DNA from: Clostridiaceae bacterium
GTDB taxonomy: Bacteria > Bacillota > Clostridia > DSM-8532
Direction of reading: 5' to 3'
Assembly (NCBI GenBank): GCA_012522505.1
Contig: JAAYKJ010000191.1
Coordinates: forward strand, 1 to 35,320
Length of the DNA: 35,320 bases
The translations under genes were made by a program, and so were the position numbers. Below, piece by piece: positions 8,848 to 18,057 of this stretch (the stretch's first letter is position 1; each line of letters opens with the position of its first letter). The notes beneath the pieces are model-generated. The model had not been told where the DNA came from. It worked only from the letters and a program-made list of their open reading frames with translations, and ran no database searches.

Positions 8848-9021
8848 ACGGATAACAAAACGGTAAAGTTCCCGGAAGGTCTTTTGGAACTAATCCCAGT
8901 AGATACATCCAAGCTGAATCGTGAGCAGCGAAGAAAGTACTTAAGCTGCAATAGCGAATTTTACTTCAGCCAAAACACGGTTGGCGCGCATTTCGTGCGG
9001 GATCATATGGACAAAATGGGC
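8848..9021 (+). other. Coding-like open stretch without a start (possible gene remnant)
   Basis: A 58-codon plus-strand stretch reads KFPEGLLELIPVDTSKLNRE and on to FVRDHMDKMG before a TAA. It has no ATG near its beginning and is preceded in frame by a TAG (8845-8847), before which about 22 further open codons occur. I recognise no family. It could be a decayed gene fragment or chance; the opposite strand is partly open too. Confidence 0.25.
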
Positions 9022-9022
9022 T

Positions 9023-9061
9023 AAAAAAAGGCTGCAACAAAACCGATGTTCTGTTGCAACC
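9023..9061 (-). terminator. Rho-independent terminator of EF-G-like gene
   Basis: On the minus strand GGTTGCAACA pairs with TGTTGCAGCC (10 bp, one G-U) around a 12-base loop, and a run of T follows. It begins 22 bases after the stop of the upstream gene. Confidence 0.92.
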
Positions 9062-9082
9062 TTATCTTTGAGTTCTCTTTGT

Positions 9083-11161
9083 TTACTCTTCGCCTTCCTC
9101 TTTTTGAGCCTGTGCGATGACTTTTTCAGCGATATTCTGAGGCGCTTCCTCATATCGTTCAAAGCGGATGGTATACGAACCTCTGCCTTGTGTTATCGAA
9201 CGAAGGTCGGTGGCGTAGTTGAACATTTCAGCTTCGGAAACCTCAGCCACAACCTGCTGCATACCGCCGGGTGCAGGATTCATGCCCAGTATACGACCTC
9301 TGCGCTTGTTCATATCACCGATGATATCACCCATGTTGCTGTCGGGAACAATGACCTCCACACGGGAAATCGGCTCGAGCAATACGGGGCTTGCCTGCTG
9401 CATACCTTCTTTATATGCCAGGCTGGCAGCTATTTTAAATGCCATTTCGGAAGAATCAACAGGATGGTATTTACCGTCTACCAGTGTAGCTTTCAGGTTC
9501 ACTACAGGATAGCCAGCTAAAACACCCTTCAGAATGCTTTCCCGAAGGCCTTTTTCTACTGCAGGGAAATACTGTTTCGGCACGGCACCACCAAAGATCT
9601 TCTCTTCAAAAACAAGATCCTCTGTGGGTCCGGGTTCAAATTCAATCCAGACATCACCGAACTGGCCATGGCCACCGGATTGTTTCTTATGTTTTCCCTG
9701 AACCTTAACCTTTTTGCGGATCGTTTCACGATAAGGAACTTTAGGATTGCCCAGATCCACCTCAACCTTGAATTTCGACTTCAGCTTGCTCAGGATTAAA
9801 TCCAGATGCTGATCACCGATACCGTATATCAGGATTTGCTTTGTTTCGGTATTCAACTCAACCTTGAAGGTAGGATCTTCTTCCATTAATCTGTTCAGCC
9901 CACTTGAGATTTTTTCCTCATCACCCTTCGTTTTCGGAACAATAGCCCTGGAAAGCATCGGTTGTGGGAACTTAATCTCGGGGATGATAACCGGCTTTTC
10001 TTTCGTACAAAGCGTGTCATTGGTTTCAGTGACAGCCAGCTTGGCAACAGCACCAATATCCCCTGTAACAAGCTGATTGGTATTGATCTGCTGTTTGCCC
10101 TTGATCAAAAACAGCTGTGCGATTCGCTCGGTCTTTTCCTTCTTCACATTATACACGGTTGAATCGGACTTTAATACACCGGACATGACCTTAATATAGG
10201 AAATCTTACCAACGAATGGGTCAACCACAGTCTTGAACACAAGGGCCGAAAGGGTTTCGCTTGCATCTGGCTTCAATTCAATGGTTTCTTCCTTGCCAGG
10301 GACTGATGCGGAAACAGCGCCTTTTTCACTATACGCCGGAACATACTTCACTACCGCATCAAGTAAAAGCTTAATTCCTGCATGGTTCACAGCAGAACCG
10401 CACAGGACCGGAGCAATCTCACCGGATGTGATTCCGATTTGCAGCCCCTTCAATATTTCCTCTTCTGTGAAGGGCTCCCCGGAGAAGTATTTTTCCATTA
10501 AATCTTCGTCTGTTTCTGCAACCGCTTCGGAAATCTCTTCATGGTATTTTTCAACCACTTGCTTCATGTCGTCCGGAACATCAGCTTCAACCATTTCCTT
10601 GCCCTGGAAGCGCTTCGCTTTCATTGTCACAACATTGACAATACCCGAAAGGTTACCGCCTTCAATAATGGGAACTTGAAACGCAATAACGCTCTTTCCA
10701 AATTTATCCTTTAATTGGTCAAAGACTTTAAAAAAGTCTGAATTCTCTTCATCAACCTTACTGATAAAAATGAGTTTGGCTATTTTTTGCTTTGTAGCTT
10801 CATCCCAAGCTTTTTCGGTTCCAACCTCAACGCCATCCTTAGCACTTGCAAGAATAACCGCCCCGTCAGCCACCCGGAGACCCTCCTGCATTTCACCAAT
10901 AAAGTCCAAATAACCAGGTGTATCAATAACATTTACCTTGTACCCGTTCCATTCCAATGGTGCCAGGGATGTACTCGTGCTGATCTGACGCTTTACCTCT
11001 TCAGGATCATAATCCATAACCGTATTCCCGCTGACAACACTTCCGAAACGTTCCGTTGCCTTCGCGCCAAAAAGCATGGATTCGGCAAGCGTTGTCTTAC
11101 CCGCTCCTCCATGTCCCATCAGACAGATATTGCGTATTTTATCTACGCTATAGTCTTTCAT
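9083..11161 (-). CDS. Elongation factor G-like GTPase
   Basis: The 692-residue protein has the full EF-G layout: G domain with P-loop GHGGAGKTTL near the N-terminus, G3 DTPGYLDF and G4 SKVD, then domains II to V (PYRETIRKKVKVQGKHKKQS in domain IV; GDIIGDMNKRRGRILGM in domain V). The G4 motif has Ser instead of the usual Asn of NKxD, and the effector region (RQISTSTSLAPLEW) differs from canonical EF-G, so this is the divergent EF-G-like group common in Clostridia, not the main fusA. Its exact job in translation or ribosome handling is unclear. The start at 11159-11161 is chosen for the AAGGGGG site before it. It is monocistronic. Confidence 0.92.
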   Translation of the reverse strand: MKDYSVDKIRNICLMGHGGAGKTTLAESMLFGAKATERFGSVVSGNTVMDYDPEEVKRQISTSTSLAPLEWNGYKVNVIDTPGYLDFIGEMQEGLRVADGAVILASAKDGVEVGTEKAWDEATKQKIAKLIFISKVDEENSDFFKVFDQLKDKFGKSVIAFQVPIIEGGNLSGIVNVVTMKAKRFQGKEMVEADVPDDMKQVVEKYHEEISEAVAETDEDLMEKYFSGEPFTEEEILKGLQIGITSGEIAPVLCGSAVNHAGIKLLLDAVVKYVPAYSEKGAVSASVPGKEETIELKPDASETLSALVFKTVVDPFVGKISYIKVMSGVLKSDSTVYNVKKEKTERIAQLFLIKGKQQINTNQLVTGDIGAVAKLAVTETNDTLCTKEKPVIIPEIKFPQPMLSRAIVPKTKGDEEKISSGLNRLMEEDPTFKVELNTETKQILIYGIGDQHLDLILSKLKSKFKVEVDLGNPKVPYRETIRKKVKVQGKHKKQSGGHGQFGDVWIEFEPGPTEDLVFEEKIFGGAVPKQYFPAVEKGLRESILKGVLAGYPVVNLKATLVDGKYHPVDSSEMAFKIAASLAYKEGMQQASPVLLEPISRVEVIVPDSNMGDIIGDMNKRRGRILGMNPAPGGMQQVVAEVSEAEMFNYATDLRSITQGRGSYTIRFERYEEAPQNIAEKVIAQAQKEEGEE

Positions 11162-11373
11162 ACCAATTCCCCCTTTTACTCCTGCTAAACAGGTGGTTTC
11201 ATGAATCAATCAGAACACTATATACCATTTTCCCAAAACCCGGATGACGGCATTCCGGAAAAAAACAGCCACAACTTACCGAAGTAAAACTTTTGATAGA
11301 GAACCACTAAGGGCTTTGATCCTTTTGTGAATCAAAATTCGCTACACAAGTATTTTGATAAACCCTAAATGGT

Positions 11374-11382
11374 ATTATACCA
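11374..11382 (-). promoter_or_regulatory. Extended -10 promoter, probably for the EF-G-like gene
   Basis: TGGTATAAT on the minus strand is an extended -10 element; no good -35 is present 17 bases upstream. Transcription would give a leader of about 205 bases. The rest of the 450-base gap up to 11611 is AT-rich; a TATAAT on the plus strand at 11545-11550 is a candidate -10 for the gene at 11612. Confidence 0.55.
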
Positions 11383-11611
11383 AACTTTATCCGTTGTTAA
11401 TATAAATAGTTTATTTTATATCTTCTGATTTGTAAACAATGTTATCATACATTGGGGTAAAAATTCAACAGGGAAACAACAACAGAGAATTCGTCCCCGT
11501 TCTTACCGTTCTCTTTTTGGAATTTTTTTATTCTAAGTGTCATATATAATCATGGCTGGTTTTTTCATGCCCTTATTTATCAGAATGATAACCAAAAACC
11601 GGAGGTTTTTC

Positions 11612-14050
11612 TTGAAAGCAATTATTCTGGCGGGAGGAAAGGGGACACGCCTTAAACCTATCACATGCGAGCTCCCAAAGCCCATGGTGCCCGTGGTTAA
11701 CATACCCTTGATGGAGCATATTTTGTTGCTGCTGAAAAAACACGGCATCCAGGACATTGGTGTAACCCTGATGTACTTGCCGCAAAAGATCAAAAGCTAT
11801 TTTGGTGACGGAACGAAATGGGGTGTTCATCTGACCTATTTTATGGATGAAACCCCTTCAGGAACAGCCGGTAGTGTGCTGAATGCTGCTTCATTTCTGG
11901 ATGACACCTTCCTGGTAATAAGCGGTGATTGTATCACAGATATCAATCTGACCGAAGCGATTGAAATGCATCGCACAAAAAAAAACCTTGCAACCATTGT
12001 ATTAACACGAACCAGCAATCCACTGAGTTACGGAATTGTTGTGACAGATGATTCAGGCAATATTACAAGCTTTCTTGAAAAACCCACCAGAGGTGAGGTT
12101 TTCAGTGATACAGTAAACACCGGAATCTACGTTCTGGAACCGGGCATTTTAAAATATATCGAATCGGGCCATCCATTCGACTTCAGCCGTGAGCTTTTTC
12201 CGAAACTTTTGGATTCAGGCCTTCAGCTCTCAGGGTATACCACCGACCAATACTGGTCAGATGTCGGCTCTCTGGAAAGTTATCTGGATACACACAAAGA
12301 TATCATGGAGAATAAAACAGGCTTGCACATAGCAGATACATACTGTTCCGACAAGATCCTGATCGGTTCGTCAACGATTATTGAACCAACTGCTTTGATA
12401 AACGGGCCATGTATGATCGGAAACAACTGCTACATCGGGCATAATACCGTTATTGACAGCTATACCGTGATTGGGAACAACTGCATTATTGAAGACAGGG
12501 CTTTTCTGAAAAGAAGCATACTACATAACAATATTACTGTCGGATCCGGTTCGGAAATTCGTGGCAGTATTCTGGGCAGCAGGGTGCGCCTGATGAAATA
12601 TGTTTCTTCTTATGATAATGTTGTTATCGGAGATCAGAGTATTATTCAAGAACGAAGCATCATCAGACCAAATATCAGAATATGGCCCGGGAAAACGGTT
12701 GAACCATTCTCGGTCGTTGACAGAAGCATCGTTCATTCCATTCGGTATACCCAGTCCCTATTCCAAAACGGATTGATCTCCGGGACCATTAATGTGGACA
12801 TCACCCCGGAATTTACTTCTCGTCTCGGTTCGGCCTTTGGGTCCATTCTTGGCAGAGGAAACAGCGTGGTTGTTTCATCGGATATATCCGGCTCATATCA
12901 TTTGTTCGAATATGCGCTGATATCCGGACTCATTTCAACAGGTGTACAGGTTTATACCCTGCGCAAAGTCCCCGCTCCGGTGGCCAGGCTTGCGATCAGA
13001 AAAATGCATATGTCGGGTGGCGTGCATATTGGTATGGTTCCAAAATGTCCCGAAAGACTGGTGGTTGATTTTTTCGACGAAACGGGCGCTAACCTGGACC
13101 ATCGCATGGAAAAAAATGTAGAACTCATTTTTCATAAAGAGGATTTCTCCCGGTGTCGTGCCGCTTCAATTCTGGATATCATCGAAATCGATGATTTTGT
13201 CCAATATTATGCCCGTTATCTGAAAGAGAGTATCAATACAAGCTGCATCCAAAATAACCCCCCTACGCTTTTTGTCATGAGCGACAGTGAATCCATGCTG
13301 CTATTCCTTCGTAATATCTTCCGCCATCTGCATATCCCAATTGCCGGGGAGATGCTTGTTGATATATTGGAGCCCGATAGACTGAAAAATGTTGAACACT
13401 TTCTGCAGGCTGATATAACAGCCTTTATTGATTGCAGAGGCGAGAGGCTTGTCTTGATGGATTCACAGGGAAGAGTTCCGGATGATAACAAGGCCTTTCT
13501 GATACATGCATATATGCTGTTTCATAGCCTACCCGGTGCAAACGTCGTCGCGCCTCTGAACATGACCTCTTTTCTGGAACGAATGGCACTGAAATATGGT
13601 GGTTCGGTGACATGGACAAAAGTTTCAAGACCTGAAATCATGAGGGAGTTACTGAAAAAAGATTCCTCTGCGGATGCGCTGAACCAGTATTTTCTTTGTC
13701 ATGACGCGGTTGCCTCCCTTGCTAAAACAATTCAGTTCCTGTGCATGAACCATGTTTCTCTGGATAGTCTTATGGCCTCTATTCCAGCCTGTAACATTAA
13801 GCATACCTCTTTTCTGTGCCCTTTCGAGTCCATCGGGAGGATTATGCGTATCTTTATGAGGGATAATGGCTACAGCAAACCTTTCTCGGGCGGTATCAAG
13901 ATCAAAATGAATCATTCCTGGGTGCTGATCCACCCGGACCCCCAAAAACCCTTTATTCACCTGTATGCCGAAGGACATTCCATGGGTGAAGCCGTTCGCC
14001 TCCTCCAAGAGTATTCCAACAGAATTTCAGGCTTACTCGCTGGAAGTTGA
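11612..14050 (+). CDS. NDP-sugar pyrophosphorylase fused to a phosphomannomutase-like domain
   Basis: The 812-residue protein has three parts. Residues 1-230 are a nucleotidyltransferase with the signature AGGKGTRLKPIT and PKPMVPV plus DTVNTGIYVLEP. About 250-370 is a left-handed beta-helix of hexapeptide repeats (IGNNCYIGHNTVID). About 380-800 is an alpha-phosphohexomutase-like region. The N-terminal part would make an activated sugar (GDP-mannose or similar) for polysaccharide synthesis. In the mutase part the phosphoserine loop TASHNP is replaced by a SGGVHI-type segment and the DGDxDR metal loop by DCRGER, so it is probably not an active mutase. The TTG start at 11612 is chosen because CCGGAGG lies six bases before it and homologues begin at the K-A-I-I-L-A-G-G strand. 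Confidence 0.88.
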   Translation: MKAIILAGGKGTRLKPITCELPKPMVPVVNIPLMEHILLLLKKHGIQDIGVTLMYLPQKIKSYFGDGTKWGVHLTYFMDETPSGTAGSVLNAASFLDDTFLVISGDCITDINLTEAIEMHRTKKNLATIVLTRTSNPLSYGIVVTDDSGNITSFLEKPTRGEVFSDTVNTGIYVLEPGILKYIESGHPFDFSRELFPKLLDSGLQLSGYTTDQYWSDVGSLESYLDTHKDIMENKTGLHIADTYCSDKILIGSSTIIEPTALINGPCMIGNNCYIGHNTVIDSYTVIGNNCIIEDRAFLKRSILHNNITVGSGSEIRGSILGSRVRLMKYVSSYDNVVIGDQSIIQERSIIRPNIRIWPGKTVEPFSVVDRSIVHSIRYTQSLFQNGLISGTINVDITPEFTSRLGSAFGSILGRGNSVVVSSDISGSYHLFEYALISGLISTGVQVYTLRKVPAPVARLAIRKMHMSGGVHIGMVPKCPERLVVDFFDETGANLDHRMEKNVELIFHKEDFSRCRAASILDIIEIDDFVQYYARYLKESINTSCIQNNPPTLFVMSDSESMLLFLRNIFRHLHIPIAGEMLVDILEPDRLKNVEHFLQADITAFIDCRGERLVLMDSQGRVPDDNKAFLIHAYMLFHSLPGANVVAPLNMTSFLERMALKYGGSVTWTKVSRPEIMRELLKKDSSADALNQYFLCHDAVASLAKTIQFLCMNHVSLDSLMASIPACNIKHTSFLCPFESIGRIMRIFMRDNGYSKPFSGGIKIKMNHSWVLIHPDPQKPFIHLYAEGHSMGEAVRLLQEYSNRISGLLAGS

Positions 14051-14201
14051 CCAACTTCTTCTTGCATGTTTTTCCAATCAGCATTAGAATAGAATCATTA
14101 AACATTTTTACAACGCACAACATTGTATTCATGTACCATGCACCCCACACCAGGCTGCCTTGGTTTCACCGGGTTATAATCTGATGATTTTCATGGATTC
14201 A

Positions 14202-14210
14202 TGGTATAAT
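14202..14210 (+). promoter_or_regulatory. Extended -10 promoter of hisC
   Basis: TGGTATAAT lies 31 bases before the chosen hisC start and just before its AAAGGA ribosome binding site. It overlaps an upstream in-frame ATG, which rules that start out. Confidence 0.7.
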
Positions 14211-14241
14211 GAAAACGATAACGTTTGAAAGGATGATTTCT

Positions 14242-15318
14242 ATGAAACTTCCATACAGGGATGTTTACGAAAAGATTCTGCCATATGTTCCGGGGAAGCC
14301 CATCAGTGATGTTCAGCGGGAACTGGGGATTTCCAATATCGTTAAGCTCGCATCGAATGAAAACCCTTTCGGTTGCTCTGACAAAGTAAAACAGGCTTTG
14401 ACGGATGCGATCACCAACCTGTCTTTATATCCGGATGGCAATGCCACAATCCTTCGGGAACGCCTTGCAAAGAAACATGGCCTGAAACAGAAACAGTTTG
14501 TTTTTGGTGCCGGTTCCAATGAAATTATTACTTTTATCGCACAGGTATTCCTGAACGCCGGGGACGAATCCATTTATGCTCAGCCTTCTTTTGTCTGGTA
14601 TGACACCGCGGTACGGTCAACAGGCGCGACGCCGGTTGCTATTCCTCTGAAGGAGGGCACCCATGATCTGGAGTCGATGAAAAATGCAATTAACGACAAA
14701 ACAAAAATCATCTGGATTTGCAACCCCAACAATCCTACGGGGACAATAATAACCAAAGACCAGCAGGATGCCTTTCTTAAGGCAGTGCCTTCAAATATCG
14801 TCGTCGTCCTGGACGAAGCCTACTACGAATTTGCGCAAAGTGACAATTATCCAGAGTCGGTGCCACTGCTTGAGCAATATCCGAATCTAATTGTCCTGAG
14901 AACCTTTTCCAAGGCATACGGTCTTGCTGCTCTGCGGGTAGGGTATGGCATGGCTTCACCCGAGATGATATCCTATCTGAACCGGATCCGACCACCGTTC
15001 AATGTCAATACACTGGCTTTGAATGCAGCTGTTGCAGCTTTGGATGATCAGGATTTCGTTCAAAAAACCGTATCCGAAACCAAACTGGGGCTTACACAAC
15101 TCTACCGTGCTTTTGACGAATTGAATCTGAATTATGTTAAATCCCATGCAAATTTTATTTGGGTGGAAACACCTTTCCCTTCCGGTGAGATTTTTGAAAA
15201 GCTCCTTCATAAGGGTGTAATCATCAGACCGTTCATGGGGAATTGGGTTAGAATAACTGTCGGTTCAAAAGAGGAAAACGAGTTCCTGCTGAAGGCACTG
15301 AACGATGTTCTCCCTTAA
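14242..15318 (+). CDS. hisC: Histidinol-phosphate aminotransferase
   Basis: This 358-residue fold-type I PLP enzyme transfers an amino group from glutamate to imidazole acetol phosphate in histidine synthesis; many HisC proteins also act on aromatic amino acid precursors. Motifs: KLASNENPFG near the N-terminus, WICNPNNPTGT, VLDEAYYEF, and TFSKAYGLAALRVGYG with the Schiff-base lysine. Length is normal. The start at 14242 follows AAAGGATG at good spacing. It is not in a his operon here; it stands alone between the pyrophosphorylase fusion and the convergent ispD, so a broader aromatic aminotransferase role is possible. Confidence 0.93.
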   Translation: MKLPYRDVYEKILPYVPGKPISDVQRELGISNIVKLASNENPFGCSDKVKQALTDAITNLSLYPDGNATILRERLAKKHGLKQKQFVFGAGSNEIITFIAQVFLNAGDESIYAQPSFVWYDTAVRSTGATPVAIPLKEGTHDLESMKNAINDKTKIIWICNPNNPTGTIITKDQQDAFLKAVPSNIVVVLDEAYYEFAQSDNYPESVPLLEQYPNLIVLRTFSKAYGLAALRVGYGMASPEMISYLNRIRPPFNVNTLALNAAVAALDDQDFVQKTVSETKLGLTQLYRAFDELNLNYVKSHANFIWVETPFPSGEIFEKLLHKGVIIRPFMGNWVRITVGSKEENEFLLKALNDVLP

Positions 15319-15329
15319 CCTTTACCAGT

Positions 15330-15386
15330 GTTACTGTTCACACCCTGTTTATTGGAGATATAGCTGTGCATAATGAAACTACGCTT
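15330..15386 (+). repeat. About 57-bp dispersed repeat, copy A
   Basis: This segment matches 22472-22529 with one 1-base gap and roughly 85% identity. It starts GTTACTGTTC, has the perfectly shared core GAGATATAGCTGTGCATAA, and ends CTACGCTT. It fills most of the convergent gap between hisC and ispD. Confidence 0.8.
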
Positions 15387-15406
15387 CATGGGTGAATGAA
15401 TCCGGT

Positions 15407-16105
15407 TCATCGGTTGACAATCGCTTCAGCAATAGCAAGGTCCTCGATCGTTGTGATCTTGATATTGCTGTAGCTTCCCATGACCATATGGACAGGAATT
15501 CCAAGCCTTTCAGCCAGGACAGAATCATCCGTTCCGCGATAGCCTTCCTCTATAGCTTTCTCGTGTGCTTTTATCAGAATATCCCTTTTAAATACCTGTG
15601 GTGTCTGAACAGCCCACAGCAATGAACGTTCCAGGGTTTTGTCCACCCTTTTAACCGAATTGACCATCTTAATCGTATCTTTAACCGGAACCCCGACACA
15701 AGCAACTCCCTGTTTTTTAGCAACGTTAACGGAATCGGTAATGATATTTGAATGAATGAATGGTCTTGCTCCGTCATGAACCATAATGATTTCACAGGCA
15801 GGGTCTATCCTTTGAAGACCCCTGTATACAGAGGCCTGCCTGTCTGCACCACCATCCACCACCGATGTGATCTTTGAAAACCCAAAGGGCAAGATACACT
15901 CTTCAAAAAGTTTACGATCTTCATGATGAATAACTATGATAATTTCAGAAATGATTTCACATCGCTCGAAAGCCTCGATCGTGTGGGCCAGTATGGGTTT
16001 ACCCGAAATCAATAGATACTGTTTGTTCATATCCGCTTTCATTCGGCTTCCTTTTCCTGCAGCTGCAATGATTGCGGAGACTTTCTTATTTCCCGATTGT
16101 GTCAA
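15407..16105 (-). CDS. ispD: 2-C-methyl-D-erythritol 4-phosphate cytidylyltransferase
   Basis: The 232-residue IspD makes CDP-methylerythritol from MEP and CTP, the third step of the MEP isoprenoid pathway. It shows the nucleotide-binding loop IIAAAGKGSRM, the SVYRGL segment, VHDGARPF and GTDDSVLAERLG. The only plausible start is TTG at 16103-16105, since no ATG or GTG lies between the upstream stop and the nucleotide-binding loop. Its ribosome binding site is weak, but it overlaps the stop of a small upstream ORF (TATTGACA), so translation may be coupled. ispF, often next, is not present downstream. Confidence 0.93.
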   Translation of the reverse strand: MTQSGNKKVSAIIAAAGKGSRMKADMNKQYLLISGKPILAHTIEAFERCEIISEIIIVIHHEDRKLFEECILPFGFSKITSVVDGGADRQASVYRGLQRIDPACEIIMVHDGARPFIHSNIITDSVNVAKKQGVACVGVPVKDTIKMVNSVKRVDKTLERSLLWAVQTPQVFKRDILIKAHEKAIEEGYRGTDDSVLAERLGIPVHMVMGSYSNIKITTIEDLAIAEAIVNR

Positions 16106-16212
16106 TAAACCACGTCCAATAATAAAAAATCAGGCAGATCCTGCCCATTAATTGCATGAAGATAAGCTTCCTGCAAACCGAATCGTGTTAAGAACGCTTC
16201 CAACGAATACAT
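16102..16212 (-). CDS. Possible 36-residue coupled small ORF
   Basis: An ATG at 16210-16212 overlaps the TGA of the PIN/TRAM gene (TGATG), and a 36-codon frame (MYSLEAFLTRFGLQEAYLHA, ending LLLDVVY) runs to a TGA that overlaps the TTG start of ispD. No family is recognised. The double overlap suggests a translated coupling peptide, or simply a ribosome path that lets ispD be translated from its poor start. No independent ribosome binding site was seen. Confidence 0.4.
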   Translation of the reverse strand: MYSLEAFLTRFGLQEAYLHAINGQDLPDFLLLDVVY

Positions 16213-17264
16213 CATTCTGCCACTGAATAGTCTGATGTTTTATGCTTAGCGAATACCATCCTTCCGGCAGACGTTTGAAGAACGCTGGTCACCACAACAC
16301 CCACTTCGCTTCCCTTATACTTCAGTGCCCCGTCAACAACAACCATGGTTCCGTCATCCAGATATCCAACCCCCTGGCCGACTTCTTTTCCTTCCCGAAC
16401 AATTTTTACCGTCATTTCCTCCCCGGTAACCGCCAACGGCTTCAGCGCATTCGATAAATCATTGATGTTCAGTATGGATATACCGGAGATTGAAGCAACC
16501 TTGTTCAAGTTGTAATCGTTAGTAATGATACATGCTTTTTCTTCCTTCGCAAAATGCATCAGCCGTTCGTCCACCTCAATGCTGGGGTCAGCCTTTGATT
16601 TAGCGATTCTAACCTGAACCGGTGCATCCTTCTTCAGGCTGTTTAATACATCCAACCCCCGTCGTCCCTTTGTTCGAATAAGGTCATCATGCGAATCTGC
16701 CAGATGCCTTAACTCCTCCAGTATAAAGTCGGGTACGATAAGTTCGCCTTCCAAAAAACCAGTGCGGGAAATATCCAGTATCCTTCCATCAATGATGACA
16801 CTGGTATCAAGCACCTTGCAGTGGTGAATGCGACGCTTTTTTTCTTCCATAATATTCTCATACCTTTTGGACATCGCCAGATATACACCCAAACTGCCGA
16901 AAAGTACATTCACAAGAATGGTTAGTGGTATTCCAATGATTTGTATACGAATGAGTGCGATGGAAAGCAGATTTGCAACGATAAGGCCAGAAATCAGCCC
17001 TACCACACAGATCATCAACTCATATAGTGTTAAGGAATGCAGGATTTTTTCTACTTTCTCCATTGACTCTGCCGCATATCTGACTGCTTTTCCGCCAAAA
17101 AACAGCATAACGGCGCCAAAGGCTACAGAAGCCGCTACCATGATGCCCAGGCTTATGAAAGATGTTAAATTTGCTCCAGTCGTTTGCAACACAAATCGTG
17201 TTACTGTAAGTCCGGTTACGGCACCAACAACGGCAAAAGCATATTTCATCGCTTTTTCCAACAT
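16212..17264 (-). CDS. PIN/TRAM-domain membrane protein (YacL type)
   Basis: The 350-residue protein has four N-terminal membrane segments (about residues 5-140), then a PIN nuclease-like domain (DTSVIIDGRILDI, EELRHLADSHDDLIRTKGRRG, IITNDYNLNKVA) with the usual acidic residues, and a C-terminal TRAM domain (VKIVREGKEVGQGVGYLDDG). The architecture is that of B. subtilis YacL, a conserved membrane protein presumed to act on RNA; the substrate is unknown. The ATG at 17262-17264 is preferred because GGGAG precedes it, in place of an ATG seven codons upstream lacking one. It sits between carD and ispD, a common clostridial order. Confidence 0.92.
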   Translation of the reverse strand: MLEKAMKYAFAVVGAVTGLTVTRFVLQTTGANLTSFISLGIMVAASVAFGAVMLFFGGKAVRYAAESMEKVEKILHSLTLYELMICVVGLISGLIVANLLSIALIRIQIIGIPLTILVNVLFGSLGVYLAMSKRYENIMEEKKRRIHHCKVLDTSVIIDGRILDISRTGFLEGELIVPDFILEELRHLADSHDDLIRTKGRRGLDVLNSLKKDAPVQVRIAKSKADPSIEVDERLMHFAKEEKACIITNDYNLNKVASISGISILNINDLSNALKPLAVTGEEMTVKIVREGKEVGQGVGYLDDGTMVVVDGALKYKGSEVGVVVTSVLQTSAGRMVFAKHKTSDYSVAE

Positions 17265-17335
17265 TAAACCGACTCCCGACATCATATTCAGTCTAAATCT
17301 TTAAAAAAGTGTTCAGCGGTCCTTTACTATCCCTA

Positions 17336-17815
17336 TTATAAGCTGATTTTATAATTGATCAGTTCTTCTACTTCACCGGGTTGCATATTCTCTGCAAGAA
17401 CCAATTCACTGATAAGAATTTGTTTGGCACTATTCAGCATTTTCCGTTCACCGGTAGACAAACCCTTCTGTCGTTCCCGTATTATTAGATGCTTTACTAC
17501 CTCGGCAACATCGAATACATTTCCGCTTTTTATTTTTATCATATTCTCACGGTAACGCTTGTTCCAGTTAGCAGGTTGCTCTTCGGTTTCTCCTTCCAGT
17601 GATCGAAATACCCTGTCTGCAATGGATTTGTCAATGACATCTCGTATCCCCACGCTGCCGGCACGATTAATGGGAATCATAACTCTCATTTCCCCGATGG
17701 GCATCTTCATGATGTAGTAGCTTTTCTTTTCACCAAGAATCTCTTTTTCCTCAATGGATTCTATCACGCCCGCCCCGTGCATGGGATATACTATTTTATC
17801 ACCTACGTCATACAT
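17336..17815 (-). CDS. carD: CarD-family transcription regulator
   Basis: The 159-residue protein begins MYDVGDKIVYPMHGAGVIES, the CarD/CdnL/TRCF RNA polymerase-interaction domain (Tudor-like, binds the beta subunit), followed by an all-helical C-terminal domain (ANWNKRYRENMIKIKSG) with the conserved Trp that contacts promoter DNA. CarD proteins stabilise or tune open complexes, often at ribosomal RNA promoters. AGGGAG precedes the chosen ATG. A strong promoter 240 bases upstream probably drives carD and the downstream PIN/TRAM and ispD genes. Confidence 0.92.
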   Translation of the reverse strand: MYDVGDKIVYPMHGAGVIESIEEKEILGEKKSYYIMKMPIGEMRVMIPINRAGSVGIRDVIDKSIADRVFRSLEGETEEQPANWNKRYRENMIKIKSGNVFDVAEVVKHLIIRERQKGLSTGERKMLNSAKQILISELVLAENMQPGEVEELINYKISL

Positions 17816-18057
17816 GTCTACACTCCCTTTTCGCATTCATACCCTGGTTCTTCATCTTTTGTTAACACATCCCCCAGAAAAAACAATGCCGGATCCACAA
17901 ACCAGCAAAATATGCAATGCAGACAGGAGAAAATTTTTTTCTATCTCTGATACACATAAAAGTGCTAACGGACAAACCCCGTTTCCACCGCCGAATAATA
18001 CCTTTCTCATTGCTATTATATACGAAAATGCTTTAAGAATACAAGCCTGTATATTTC

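Noticed and set aside
17950-17975. AAAAGTGCTAAC as a CIRCE (HrcA) half-site.
   Set aside because: The inverted second half at nine bases distance is missing.
17840-18010. A 51-codon minus-strand ORF in the carD leader (MRKVLFGGGNGVCPLALL...).
   Set aside because: It would begin within about ten bases of a putative -10 box with no ribosome binding site; composition is not convincing.
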